The notes beneath the pieces were generated by a model. It was not told the DNA's origin. It saw only the letters and a list, made by a program, of their open reading frames with translations, and searched no databases. Below are positions 18,398-28,172 of a DNA stretch of 64,000 bases, one piece after another. Both the position numbers and the translations under genes were made by a program. Numbering within the stretch: the first letter of the stretch is position 1; each line of letters begins with the position of its first letter. This DNA comes from Actinopolymorpha cephalotaxi. GTDB taxonomy: Bacteria > Actinomycetota > Actinomycetes > Propionibacteriales > Actinopolymorphaceae. The DNA lies in NCBI RefSeq assembly GCF_013408535.1, contig NZ_JACBZA010000001.1, positions 3,246,850 to 3,310,849 of the forward strand, written 5' to 3'.

Positions 18398-19618
18398 GTG
18401 GTGCTCACTTTCGTTGCTGGGTTGGTGAAATCGACGCCGAACAGGGCGTCGTAGTCCGGCAGCCCCCGCAGCATGACGGTGTGACCGTCGGTGTGGTGGC
18501 GGGTCGCCGCGCATCTGCGCTGCGGTCGCGGCGTGGGCGGGATCGGTGACCACAGCCTGCTTGGCCCACGACCGGGTGTGGCATGCCACCACCTGCCCCT
18601 CACAGGCCACCGTCACCTGCTGCGGGGACGCGGTGACGTCGACGAACCTGCCGATCACGCGGGGGTCGACGGAGTAGTCGCAGGTGTCCACGCGCACGTA
18701 GTAGTCCCGGCCCAGCCGCACCCGCAGGTTCAGCCCGGTCGGCGGGTCGAGAGGCGGTAACGCCAGCATCGACCGGTAGTCGGTTTCGAGTAGGTCGACC
18801 GGGCGGCCGGCGATCGAGCGGACCGTGCGGGCGTTGGCCTGGACCAACCACTCGCCCAGCTGGGTGTTGAAGTCGGCCGGTGAGGTGAACCTGCGCCCGG
18901 GCAGGAACGAGGTCTCCAGATACTGGTTGTTCCGCTCGACCATCCCCTTGAACTCCGGGTCCCGCGGCGGGGCCAGCCTGATCTGGGTGGCCAACGTGCC
19001 CGCGAACGCCGCCGCCGGCACGGTGACCCGCCCGGTCCCGCCGATCGCGGACTCCCGATCCCACAACAACGCCCGGGTCACCCGGCCGAGCCCGGCGATC
19101 AGCGCCCACATCCCGGCCAGAATGTCCCCGGCCTGACGGGACGGGATCATCGTCGCGGTCAGGAACCGGGAGAACGCCAACGTCATCACCAGCACCGGCA
19201 ACACCCGCTCCTGCCCGGCCGCGACCGGGATCCTCGGCTCGGGAAACCACAGATCGCACTGGGTCAGCTGCCCCGGCTCGTAGGTGACCCGCTCCACCGG
19301 GTCGATCCCCACATACTCCGGCCGGATCACCGCCAGCCGCTTCTTCAACGGCGACAACGAATACGGCCACCCGATCCGGGACGCGACCACCGGCGCCGGC
19401 ATCCGCGGCCACTCCGCCAACAAAGCCCGGATCTGCGGCTCGTACGCATCAGCCACCGACCCCCGCGGGGCCCGCTCATACTTCGGCGGCCGGTCCGAAG
19501 CCAACGCCGACCGCACCGTGTTCCGAGCCACCCCCAACCGCCGAGCGATCTCCTTGATCGGCACACCCTCGCCCCGATGCAACCGGCGAATCTCCGCCCA
19601 GTCCTCCACGTTCAACAC
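18394..19618 (-). pseudogene. istA: IS21 transposase IstA, frameshifted near its C-terminus
   Basis: An N-terminal helix-turn-helix (IKEIARRLGVARNTVRSALA) is followed by an rve-type DDE core: CDLWFPEPR, the LWDRESAIGG region and GMVERNNQYLETSFLPGR, with the catalytic Asp, Asp and Glu all present. After ATAAQMRG, near 18515, the frame loses two bases of a CGCGCGGCG run. The normal C-terminal 40 residues (HHTDGHTVMLRGLPDYDALF) then continue in another frame to a stop at 18394. The wrong frame instead runs on into istB without a stop, giving a potential 677-aa IstA-IstB fusion. The catalytic domain is complete, so residual activity cannot be excluded. Confidence 0.8.
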
Positions 19619-19671
19619 CCTCCAAGACTCAGGAGGGGGTCAACTTTCGGAGAACCCCACGGGGTCAGTCT

Positions 19672-19918
19672 TCAGAAGTCGGCGACAGCGGTCTCGAACA
19701 CCTCGTACTCGCGCTTGCCAGTGCGGACAGCAGCAATCATCGCCGCGACCGTATCCAAGGCCGGCCTGGGAGGGTCGCGTCTCACGAGTGAGCGGTGTGA
19801 ATGGCTCGGGCGCAGGTTCCTCGCGGATCGCCGGCGTGAGTCGCTCTACGGCCTGTGGCCCGATCCGCCACTGCGGACCAAGCGCCTGGACGACGACCGG
19901 GACCTCTGTTGACTCCAC
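19672..19918 (-). pseudogene. remnant of a small unknown gene at the IS21 edge
   Basis: A minus-strand frame opens with MESTEVPVVVQALGPQWRIG and continues through EEPAPEPFTPLTRETR. Coding character then resumes in another frame as PRPALDTVAAMIAAVRTGKR, ending EVFETAVADF and a stop at 19672, five bases outside the IS end. This looks like a gene truncated or frameshifted by the insertion. I do not recognise the family. Confidence 0.4.
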
Positions 19919-19935
19919 CTTCCGGCGACAGGCTC

Positions 19936-20107
19936 GGGGTGCGGGATCGGGCGCGAAAGGCCATCTGCCAATGCTCGCCGAGAGGCTCCTGAGGGTGATC
20001 TTGGTGGTAAAGCTGCTGGTGAGGGCGTCCTAGACGCTGCGTGTGATTCTTCTAGTCCGGGTTGTCGGAGGGTTCGAGTCCTCCCGGGCGCACCCGCTCT
20101 GACCTGC
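19936..20107 (+). repeat. dispersed repeat copy C
   Basis: Same unit as at 12557, with a one-base insertion in the T-arm (GGAGGGTTCGAGTCCTCC). It lies 269 bp after the IS21 right end, so copies B and C bracket the insertion sequence. Confidence 0.85.
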
Positions 20108-20206
20108 CCGTGTGTAGGACCAACGCGCCAGCGCGCAGGCGAGCTGGGCGAAAGGTCCCCCCTTGCCGGGGCAGCGCCCCGGCAAGGGGCCTTAACTCGA
20201 GAACCT

Positions 20207-23200
20207 TCAGTCGGGCGGCAAGGTCAGGCAAGAGTCGGGTAGCAGCACGGTCTGGCCGACCGAAAGATGGAACGTACGGCAACGCATGTCGTCCCTGACC
20301 AGCGATCCGTCCAGGCGCACCTCGCCGGTGTCGCTGCTGACTCGGACGTCCAGTCGTCGGCCCTGGAAACGCAGGTTGTCCACGCCCCCATTGCTCTGTG
20401 GAAGCATCACGAATCCGGGTCGTCCGGCGTCCATCCGGTAGCCGTTGTTCATCCAGACGGCGTCGATGACGTCGGCCACGCCGAACAGGCTCGGTCGCTG
20501 ACCGGCCGGGAAGACGCCGCTGTCCTCCCACTGGTAGCGCTCGGCGAACATGTCGGTACGCGTCGCGTCGCGTAAGATCGCGTTCGACAGGACCGTCGCC
20601 CGTTCCGGCTCATGGTGGTCGAGCAGTCCGTAGATCGTGTGACTGGTGATCCCGTATCGAACGTCGTTGGTGCCCAGCCCGAAGCCGGCAAGCGGCTTTG
20701 CCCGGTCATAGAGGCCTTCGAACTCCGCGACCAGGCCACTCGCGTGGGTGTCGTCGACCGTACGGACGTGCAGGGCGTCCGTAACGGACATGACGTTCCC
20801 GGGATAGCTGGTGCCCGCGACCGGGTCGACGACCTGGGGTGGCTGTGCGGTCGGCGAAGACCAGAACCACGACATCATCTTCGCGTTCAGGGCGTCGTAG
20901 CGGGTCTTCCAGAAGGAGACGTCGTCGTCGAGCCCCAGCCGTGTGGCGATCTCGACCGCGAAGTCGGTGTCGATCAATGCGTGGGCCACGAACGGGAGGT
21001 CCTTGTCGTTCGGGTTCTTGTTGCCGCTGTACTTCGGGTGGTCCTGCTTGTAGACCAGCAGCCGCTTCAGGGCCGGGTAGATCGCACGGAGCCGCTGGTC
21101 GTCACCGGTCAGGCAGGAGAGCACCCATGCCGTCTGCGCCTCGCGGGCCGGTAGGAACTCACCAGGCAGCAAACCGTCAGCTTCGACGAGGCTGAGGATT
21201 CCTTCCAGCGAACCCCAGGCCGCGTCCGGATCGACGTAGGCGAGGAACTGCGTCCCGATGTTGGAGTCCCACGAAGCAGCCGCCCGGGCACCGGGTGCGC
21301 CATGCAGGTACAGCGCCGCTTTCCCCGTGGCCAGGATCGGATGTGGCTGGGTGATCTCGGGCTGTGGTGGAAGCACCGAGCTGGCCAGGAAGGCCCACGC
21401 TCGGTAGTACATCGCACGCACCTGCGCCGCGCCAACACCGTCCGCATCGACAGACCGGATCGTGAAGTCGACCGGCCGCGGTGCTGCGGCGAGCAGGCGG
21501 TCGAACGCCCGCTCGTTCGATGCGACGAGTTCGGTGGGATCCGCCGCTCGAGCGGTGGTTGCCCGCGCTCGGCTGGTACCTGCTGCTTCTGCGCTCACCG
21601 CGAAACCGCACCCGATCCGGACGTTCTGCGAGGGACCGCTCCGCGACGTAAGTCCTACGGACCAGTAGCCGTTCACCGTTGACGGCTTCCCAGTCAGGGT
21701 GGGCCCGCCGCACGACCAGGTGTCACGGTCCGCGTAGAACACCGGCGTCGAAGTCTGGGCCGGCAGCGCCACCGTGTAGCTGAAGTCGGGCTGTGTGAAG
21801 GTCAGTGTGCGCGACCTGGTGTCGTACGACGGCGTGCCGAAGTACTGGCCCGAGATCTGAAGTGTCTCGGACGCAGGCAGCCCCGAGACCACGAAGCTGC
21901 GCGACAACCCGTCCACGCCTGAGAAGGTGTCAGTGCCGACGACCTGACCGCCGCCCGGATAGCCGGCTTTGAACGGCAACTGGTGTGGGTACCACGTGGT
22001 GTCGAGCTGTGCCGCTCCCAGCAGCCATGGCACGGTGCGTTCCTGCAGTATCACCGAGTCGAAGCTCGCCGTGGTCTGGTAGCCGTTGACGAACAGCCGG
22101 ATCGACAGCGACTGCACGCCCCTCAGTCCGGTAATCTTCGGCAGGTCGAAGGTGAAGACCCCCAACTGCGTGGTGTTGTTCTGAACGATGATGTCGGTGC
22201 CGCCGTTGTTGACTTTGATCGCCCAGTACTTCCCGACGCTGTCGACCTTGACCTTGAGGATCGGGAACCGGTCGAGGTCGACGGCGAACGTGCGGTTCAC
22301 GAATCCGTACCAGGTACCGGTCGTGTTCGGGACGGTCAGGTTCAGGCTTCCGTCTTCGACAGCGGCTCGCACGGCTGAGCTTGGCGCCCATCCCGGGTCG
22401 AGCCCCGCGCTGAAGTCGTCCTCGAACGCACTCAGAACCGTCGACCGCGACTGGATGCGTAGCTCGTCCACCGACATCGAAGCGTCCGACCCGGTGAGCA
22501 GGATGTCGATCCGCAAGCTGACCTTGCCCGACCAGCCGGTCAGCTTCGGCACGTCGTAGAAGTGCACTCCTGGATCCGATCCGGCCGGACGCAGCACCAC
22601 GACTGTTCCGGACGCGTCGGTGGCCCGCAGTGCCCACTGCCCGACGAGCTTCGGCACGCTGATGCGTAACAGCGGGTACGTGTCGAGGTCGACCGACACC
22701 AGCCGGCTCGCGTAAGCATCCGCCTCCGTCGCGGTGATCGCAAGTTGTCCACGTGAGCTGGACAGCGTCACGCCAGTGCCCGACCACTCCCCCGTCGTCT
22801 CACATCCGTCGACGAACCCAACCTCTGCTTCGGAGTACTCCGGCGCAGCACCGCCCGGCCGCACGTTGAGCATCAGCAGGTCGTCCAGGCGCGTCGCCGT
22901 GTCGTGCGCGTAGTACGCCGCGTTCAACGGCACGTCCTGACGGTTGCTCTGTTCCACCGGTGACGCAGAGGACAGCACGTCGTACGGGTTGACGACGATC
23001 CGGCTCTGCGACCGACTGATCCACCTCGGCTGACTCGGGCCGGCGTCGGCCAGCGCCCCCGCGCGAACCGGCTGGCCCGACTCCGACACTCCGTCGCCTG
23101 CCGACGTCGCCGCATTCGCAGGCGCGGCATCCCAGCCCAGGGCCATCAGCGCCGTCGCGGCGATCGACCCTCCGGCCAAGCCGAGGACCCCTCGGCGACT

Positions 23201-23233
23201 CATACCGCCCTGACGCAACGGTTGTCCGTTCAC
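20207..23233 (-). CDS. secreted Tat-dependent glycosidase-like (six-hairpin) protein
   Basis: A 1008-aa protein. The GTG at 23233 has GGGGAGA six bases upstream. A twin-arginine signal (MSRRGVLGLAGGSIAATAL, cleavage near ANA) directs export. Residues about 90-430 are tandem beta-sandwich segments (two similar WYGFVNRTF/ALRATDASGT-type modules with repeated RISVP-type strands). Residues about 600-920 are helix-rich with alpha/alpha-toroid signatures: MYYRAWAFLASSVL, WDSNIGTQFLAYVDPDAAWG, WEDSGVFPAGQRPSLFGVAD and WMNNGYRMDAGRPG, as in GH63/trehalase-like enzymes. It probably acts on an extracellular glycoside, with substrate unknown. It is immediately downstream of the metallophosphoesterase remnant, same strand, so the two may once have formed an operon. 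Confidence 0.75.
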   Translation of the reverse strand: MNGQPLRQGGMSRRGVLGLAGGSIAATALMALGWDAAPANAATSAGDGVSESGQPVRAGALADAGPSQPRWISRSQSRIVVNPYDVLSSASPVEQSNRQDVPLNAAYYAHDTATRLDDLLMLNVRPGGAAPEYSEAEVGFVDGCETTGEWSGTGVTLSSSRGQLAITATEADAYASRLVSVDLDTYPLLRISVPKLVGQWALRATDASGTVVVLRPAGSDPGVHFYDVPKLTGWSGKVSLRIDILLTGSDASMSVDELRIQSRSTVLSAFEDDFSAGLDPGWAPSSAVRAAVEDGSLNLTVPNTTGTWYGFVNRTFAVDLDRFPILKVKVDSVGKYWAIKVNNGGTDIIVQNNTTQLGVFTFDLPKITGLRGVQSLSIRLFVNGYQTTASFDSVILQERTVPWLLGAAQLDTTWYPHQLPFKAGYPGGGQVVGTDTFSGVDGLSRSFVVSGLPASETLQISGQYFGTPSYDTRSRTLTFTQPDFSYTVALPAQTSTPVFYADRDTWSCGGPTLTGKPSTVNGYWSVGLTSRSGPSQNVRIGCGFAVSAEAAGTSRARATTARAADPTELVASNERAFDRLLAAAPRPVDFTIRSVDADGVGAAQVRAMYYRAWAFLASSVLPPQPEITQPHPILATGKAALYLHGAPGARAAASWDSNIGTQFLAYVDPDAAWGSLEGILSLVEADGLLPGEFLPAREAQTAWVLSCLTGDDQRLRAIYPALKRLLVYKQDHPKYSGNKNPNDKDLPFVAHALIDTDFAVEIATRLGLDDDVSFWKTRYDALNAKMMSWFWSSPTAQPPQVVDPVAGTSYPGNVMSVTDALHVRTVDDTHASGLVAEFEGLYDRAKPLAGFGLGTNDVRYGITSHTIYGLLDHHEPERATVLSNAILRDATRTDMFAERYQWEDSGVFPAGQRPSLFGVADVIDAVWMNNGYRMDAGRPGFVMLPQSNGGVDNLRFQGRRLDVRVSSDTGEVRLDGSLVRDDMRCRTFHLSVGQTVLLPDSCLTLPPD

Positions 23234-23262
23234 GTTGGCTCTCCCCTGTGATGCACTTCCTG

Positions 23263-24510
23263 TCACGGCCGACGATCCTTCCGAGGACGGGTAAGGGTGA
23301 AGCTGTCGACCGGCGTGGTGGTCCCGTAGGGCCCGGTCACCGCGTTGTAGGTGACCTTGATGGTGGTGTGACCGCCGGGACGGCCGGGGTCCACGTCGAA
23401 CGCGGCGAACCCGTACGCGTGGTCAGGGTCGCGTACGGCGGACCACGGCGCGTCCTCCACGACGTAGATCGGGGGCTTCTTCCCCGTGCTCGAGTCCGCC
23501 GGACCGACCCCGGTGATCACCCGGCACCTGGCCGGTGAGAAGAACAGCCGGTTGGACGGTACGGACGTACCACCGCCGCCGATCACCATGTGCACAGTGC
23601 CCGCGCCGGCGTCGACCACGTCGGTACGGGTGTCGACCGGAACCGGTGTGCGGGTGTCATTGGGCTGCTGGCCGCGGACCGGGTGCGACCGCTCGTAGTG
23701 GTGTTCGTGCCCACACACCACCAGGTCGACGCCGTACCGGTCGAACAGCGGCACCCAGCGCTCCCTGATCCCCAGATCCGCCCCGTTGAACTTGTCGACG
23801 GTGGACACCACAACCTGGTGCATGCAGACCACGATCCAGTCGATGTCCGGGTTGGCACGAGACCGGGCGAGCTCACGCTCCAGCCATCGTTCCTGCGCGC
23901 CACCGGAATAGCCGCGGATGTAGGAGTTACCGCCGTCCTGGTAGGCCACGTCGTCGTTGTTCAGACTGATCACCCGCACCGACCCGGCAGTGAAGGCGTA
24001 CCACAGGCCACGCAGCTCCGGATCCGCGCCAGACTCGGGAACGCTGAAGTACGTCTGGTAGGCGCCGTACCCAACCGGGCCGTTGCCCAACTCGTTCTCG
24101 TGGTTCCCGGCCGCCGGCATCCACGGCCGGTAACGGGCCGACCGGGTGTTGTTGTTGAACCAGTCCGACCAGGTACGGATCCGGTCGGTGGCCAGGTTCG
24201 CGTAACACAGGTCACCATTGACCAGGTTGAACAAAGGTGCGGCGCGCTCCACAGCCGTCGTGACGTCACCACCGAACGGCGAACCGAGATTGTCGTTCAC
24301 ATACGTACTTCCGGACAGCTTCCCCAACGTGGGGGTCCCCTGGTCCCCGAAGCTGGTGAACCGGAACGGCGCGCGTCCACGGGGTGCCGTCCGCAGAGTG
24401 CCGAACTCGGCGGAGGCGCCGTCGTGGACAGCCGGCCAAATAGGCGGGCCGAAACCGGCATGCTGGTCCAGAAGATTTAGCGCCTGACGCCGACTGCTCG
24501 TTCGCCCGGG
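23263..24510 (-). pseudogene. purple-acid-phosphatase-like metallophosphoesterase lacking its N-terminus
   Basis: The metal-binding motifs are FTSFGDQGTP (about 24340-24370), LVNGDLCYAN, AAGNHENE, CMHQVVV and VCGHEHHYERSHP, the standard order of the purple acid phosphatase family. Family-like sequence extends upstream as AVHDGASAEFGTLRTAPRGR, but this open frame contains no ATG, GTG or TTG before an in-frame stop at 24511. The fibronectin-type N-terminal domain and signal peptide are missing. The only in-frame start, a TTG at 24327, would remove the first metal-ligand motif. So the gene is probably inactivated. If translated from 24327 the product would be a 354-aa partial enzyme. Confidence 0.7.
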
Positions 24511-24706
24511 TCACCACCCCCGGTACCGCCCTTGTAAGTGACTGCGGTCTGGAACGCTGCGGTTCGGCCTGGCTCCTGGTTGACCCTGCGGCATCGGTGG
24601 CGTGGTCGGCCAGATGTAGCCGGTGTGCTCTCCTGCACAGAGGGGTCAAGGTCGTGCCGACCGTGACGTGGAGTGGCAGGTCGCACTGCGGACCATGGCC
24701 GAGAGC

Positions 24707-24731
24707 GTTCTCTAAACGTTCCATTGCCGGC
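24707..24731 (+). promoter_or_regulatory. candidate PHO-box-like direct repeat
   Basis: GTTCTCTAAAC is followed directly by GTTCCATTGCC, two 11-base units with the GTTC start expected of actinobacterial PhoP sites. It lies about 200 bp before the phosphoesterase start at 24927. This is a visual match only. Confidence 0.35.
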
Positions 24732-24926
24732 CCCACCACGGCAATCCAAGATCTCTAGATTCCTCTGCTGCTGCCAACCTCATGGCCGGCAAAGGGGACC
24801 GGCATGGATGGACATCTGCGGGGCCTAGCCACGCCTGCTCGCGAAGTTTTCAGTCAATGACTCTGCCAGGTTGCGGGCCCCCGACATCTCCCCGCCGATC
24901 TGCTCTCCATTCCGAAGGGATGATTC

Positions 24927-27677
24927 ATGCACGTCAGGCGCCAGCGCCGGCGCGTGACCGGAGGTCCTTCAGGGCTTCTCGGTGTACGAGCCAGCCGCCG
25001 GACCCGCATCATCGCGGCCGGCGCCGCCACCCTCGCGATCGCCGGCGGAGGCATCGCCCAAGCATCGACCGACTTCTTTGGAACCGATCAGGTAGGTCAG
25101 ACCACCGACAAGGGCCTGGTGGTCTCCAGCGACCAGTACCTCAACCCGATCGGCAGCCGGCTCGTCATCAACAACGGCAAGATCATGTCGTCTTCGGTCA
25201 GCCCGGACGGTACCCACCTCGCGGCTTCGGTCACCGACGGCGGGATGGCCCTGGCCATCGTGGACCTGAAGGACTACAAGGTTCAGCAGCTCGTCGGCAA
25301 CAACGCGAAGGCAGACCTGCGCATCAGCGGAAACGACGTGGGCCAGGAGGGCCCGACGTACTCCCCCGACGGCAAGCAGCTGTGGCTGGGCCAGATCAAC
25401 GGTTACCGCAGGTTCACCGTGAACGCCGACGGCTCGCTCGCTGACCCGACGTTCGTCTCGATCCCGGCGGACGGGCCCAAGCGCGCGCTGGTGGGCGAGG
25501 CGGCCTTCTCCGCCGACGGCAAGACCGTCTACTCCGCCGTCAACGGCCAGAACCGAGTTGTGGCCATCGACGCCGCCTCCGGCACCATCCAGCACAGCTG
25601 GGCGGTGGGCATCGCCCCGCGCGACCTCGCCATGGTCGGGAACAAGCTCTACGTCAGCAACGAGGGCGGCCGGCCGGCCGAGGCCGGCGAGACCACGCTC
25701 AACTCCTACAACACCCAGGTGCCGACCGACCCGAAGACCGCTGCGACCACGACCGGGACGGTCAGCGTCATCGACCTGGCGAACCCGGCCGCCGACGCCA
25801 CGAGCATCGACGTCGGTCTGCACCCCACCGCCCTGTACGCCAAGAACGGTGCGTTGTTCGTCACGAACACCAACAGCGACACCGTCTCGGTCATCGACAC
25901 CTCCAGCGGCAAGGTCGTTCAGACGATCGCGACCCAGCCCTGGCCCGAGGCCAAGGTGGGTTACGAGCCGGACGCCGTGACCCTCACCGACGACGGCCAC
26001 CTGCTGGTGACCCTGGGTCGCGCCAACGCGGTCGCGGTCTACCGCTACACCAAGCCACTGGAGCCGGTCAGCTACGTCGGTCTGCTCCCGACCGACTACT
26101 TCCCGTCGGAGATCACCACCGCCGGCGACGACGTACTGGTCTCCAATACCCGCGGGATCGACGCCCGCCGCCCCAACAACCCCGCCGGGCATGCCACCCA
26201 CGACACGACGTCCAGCCTGCAGCGGTTCACCCTGCCGAACGACAACGCGATTCACGGCTACACGGCCAAGGTCTTCAAGCAGAACGGCTGGATCGCCAAC
26301 TCGCTCGCGCTGAGCGCCGGCAAGGGCGGCGTCGCACCGGTGCCGGTTCCGGTACGCCTGGGCGACCCGTCGACCATCAAGCACGTCTTCCTGATCGTCA
26401 AGGAGAACCACTCCTACGACCAGTTCTTCGGCGACATCTCACAGGGCAACGGCGACTCGTCGCTGACCCAGTACGGCGAGAACGTGACGCCGAACCAGCA
26501 CGCCCTCGCCAAGCAGTTCGGGCTGTACGACAACGCCTACGACGTCGCCACCAACTCCGCCGAGGGCCACAACTGGATCATGCAGGCCGACAACCCGGAG
26601 TACAGCGAATCCTCGGCCGGTGAGTACCAGCGCAGCTACACCACCTCCGACGACGCGCTCGGCCACCAGCGGACCGGCTTCCTCTGGACCGCTGCACAGG
26701 CGGCAGGCAAGACCGTGCGAGACTTCAACGAGTTCCAGCAGTACCTGACCAAGCCGGCCGGCTCGACGTGGCAGGACTTTTACTGCGACGCGAGGAACAT
26801 GGAGAAGACCGGGCAGGACACCACCCTTCCCACCTACTCTTCCGCGGCGATCCCGTCGCTCAACGACGTCACAGCCCACGACTTCCCAGGATGGGACCTT
26901 TCCATCCCGGACATCTACCGGTACGAGATGTGGAAGAAGGACTTCCAGAAGAACGGGCCTGCCGAGCTCAACATCATGGCGCTCATCAACGACCACACCG
27001 GCGGTCCCCTCAACCCCGCCGCTCAAGTCGCCGACAACGACCTCGCGCTCGGGCGGATCGTCGACACCATCTCGCACAGCAAGTACTGGAAGGACACGGC
27101 GATCTTCGTCGTCGAGGACGACACCCAGGACGGCCTCGACCACATCGACGGCCACCGCGCCCCGGTCCAGGTCATCAGCCCTTGGGCCCAGCACGGCACC
27201 GTTGACAACCACTACTACACCCAGATCACGATGATCCGCACGATCGAGCAGATCCTCGGGATCCACCCGATGAACCAGAAGGACAGCGCGGCCACACCGA
27301 TGGCGTCGGCGTTCAACGACAAGCCCGACAACACGCCGTTCAACACCGTGCCCAACCACACCTCGCTGACCCTGGGCCTGAAAACCCCGCCATCCTGCGG
27401 TGAGGACGTCGTCGCGTCGCAGTACGCCAAGTCCCAACCGTCCACCACGGTTCCGGCAGGCAAGAAGGACGTCGCGTCCAAGTGGGCGACCTGGAAGGCC
27501 AAACAGCACTTCACCGGAACCCTCGCCAAGGCCGACTCCGCCAACCCCGAGCAGATGAACCACTTCACGTGGTACCAGACGCACGGGTGGATCAAGCCCT
27601 ACCCCGGTGAGACAAAGATCTACGCACCGGACCAGGTGCCGGGCGCCTACATCCCCCCGACGGACACCGACAACTAA
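24927..27677 (+). CDS. secreted beta-propeller/phosphoesterase (YncE-alkaline phosphatase superfamily) 1
   Basis: A 916-aa exported protein. The leader is RTRIIAAGAATLAIAGGGIA, ending near AQA. Residues about 60-450 are YVTN-type beta-propeller repeats (SPDGTHLAASV, SADGKTVYSAVNGQNRVVAI, ALFVTNTNSDTVSVIDTSSG). Residues about 480-880 are a phosphoesterase domain of the alkaline-phosphatase superfamily: HVFLIVKENHSYDQFFGD, SAEGHNWIMQADNPEY, FVVEDDTQDGLDHIDGHR and a late HYYTQITMIRTIEQILG. It probably hydrolyses extracellular phosphate esters. The start ATG follows a GAAGGGATGATTC leader that is almost identical in the paralog at 35805. It is flanked by a divergent metallophosphoesterase remnant and a strong terminator. 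Confidence 0.9.
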   Translation: MHVRRQRRRVTGGPSGLLGVRASRRTRIIAAGAATLAIAGGGIAQASTDFFGTDQVGQTTDKGLVVSSDQYLNPIGSRLVINNGKIMSSSVSPDGTHLAASVTDGGMALAIVDLKDYKVQQLVGNNAKADLRISGNDVGQEGPTYSPDGKQLWLGQINGYRRFTVNADGSLADPTFVSIPADGPKRALVGEAAFSADGKTVYSAVNGQNRVVAIDAASGTIQHSWAVGIAPRDLAMVGNKLYVSNEGGRPAEAGETTLNSYNTQVPTDPKTAATTTGTVSVIDLANPAADATSIDVGLHPTALYAKNGALFVTNTNSDTVSVIDTSSGKVVQTIATQPWPEAKVGYEPDAVTLTDDGHLLVTLGRANAVAVYRYTKPLEPVSYVGLLPTDYFPSEITTAGDDVLVSNTRGIDARRPNNPAGHATHDTTSSLQRFTLPNDNAIHGYTAKVFKQNGWIANSLALSAGKGGVAPVPVPVRLGDPSTIKHVFLIVKENHSYDQFFGDISQGNGDSSLTQYGENVTPNQHALAKQFGLYDNAYDVATNSAEGHNWIMQADNPEYSESSAGEYQRSYTTSDDALGHQRTGFLWTAAQAAGKTVRDFNEFQQYLTKPAGSTWQDFYCDARNMEKTGQDTTLPTYSSAAIPSLNDVTAHDFPGWDLSIPDIYRYEMWKKDFQKNGPAELNIMALINDHTGGPLNPAAQVADNDLALGRIVDTISHSKYWKDTAIFVVEDDTQDGLDHIDGHRAPVQVISPWAQHGTVDNHYYTQITMIRTIEQILGIHPMNQKDSAATPMASAFNDKPDNTPFNTVPNHTSLTLGLKTPPSCGEDVVASQYAKSQPSTTVPAGKKDVASKWATWKAKQHFTGTLAKADSANPEQMNHFTWYQTHGWIKPYPGETKIYAPDQVPGAYIPPTDTDN

Positions 27678-27696
27678 TCCCCACTCAACCCACACG

Positions 27697-27725
27697 ACGG
27701 CCCGCCGGGAATCCCGGCGGGCCGT
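27697..27725 (+). terminator. hairpin after phosphoesterase 1
   Basis: ACGGCCCGCCGGGA and TCCCGGCGGGCCGT form a perfect 14-bp stem with almost no loop, 20 bases after the stop. There is no T-tract. Confidence 0.85.
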
Positions 27726-27750
27726 CTACCTAAGCCCGAATCCACCGATC

Positions 27751-28172
27751 GGGGGTCTATCTCGCTAACGGTGTTTCCGGCGTTGTTGGTTAGTAGGTCT
27801 CGGCGGCCGGGAACCGGTCAGCTGGACTCGGTCAACACCGTCTTGGAGCGGGTCCCGTTACGGATGTTGCCCGACTCGCCGGTGGGCTGCCCGTGCTTTT
27901 CATGACCCAGATGCTCGGTCATCTCCTCGTTCAGGGCTGTCTCCAGGACCGTCTTGGTCAGCTGCTTCAACAGCCCGTCCGGCCCGGTCAACGACAGGCC
28001 CTGTTCCCGAGCCCGACGCACCAACTCCCTCGCGGCCTCCGCCTCAGCGGTCTCCTCCGGCTTCTTCTTCGCAGTCACGCCCTGCAGTGTCACCGTCATC
28101 ACGGCGCCTTCCCCGCCAAGCCCCACGGCTCAGCGTGTCGGAGCCGGAAACACCGTTAGATCCACAGTCCCC
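27751..28172. mobile_element. 422-bp internally deleted IS256-type element (MITE-like)
   Basis: The ends are inverted: 27763-27781 contains CTAACGGTGTTTCCGGC and 28143-28157 contains its reverse complement, with matching outer GGGG. The unit contains only the first ~94 residues of an IS256-family transposase. It keeps both ends but no catalytic domain, so it is a non-autonomous derivative that a full-length element might mobilise. No target duplication was identified. Confidence 0.75.
27818..28099 (-). pseudogene. N-terminal fragment of an IS256-family transposase
   Basis: About 93 residues from the ATG at 28099. ARELVRRAREQGLSLTGPDG and then LLKQLTKTVLETALNEEMTE and HLGHEKH are the conserved N-terminus of mutator-type (IS256) transposases. 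The frame stops at 27818, before the DDE catalytic region. An alternative GTG/ATG further upstream would add a few residues. Confidence 0.85.

Larger units (their letters stand above)
17541..19667 (-). mobile_element. IS21-family insertion sequence
   Basis: The terminal inverted repeats begin TGACCCCGTG at 17541. The right end at 19667, read inward, is TGACCCCGTGGGGTTC. Both ends share AAAGTTGACCCCCT about 20 bases further in. The element holds istB and istA on the minus strand, the standard IS21 order read from the right end. No clear target duplication is seen. Just outside each TGACCCC is a CTTC-NN-GAAG palindrome, so the true ends could lie about 13 bases further out. Repeat copies B and C flank the element. 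Confidence 0.85.

Noticed and set aside
24969..26411. Long minus-strand open frame (480 codons) opposite phosphoesterase 1
   Set aside because: Val/Gly/Arg-rich antisense of a high-GC3 gene; no start context or domain. The same effect occurs opposite the paralog (35766-37562) and the solute-binding protein (45314-47098).
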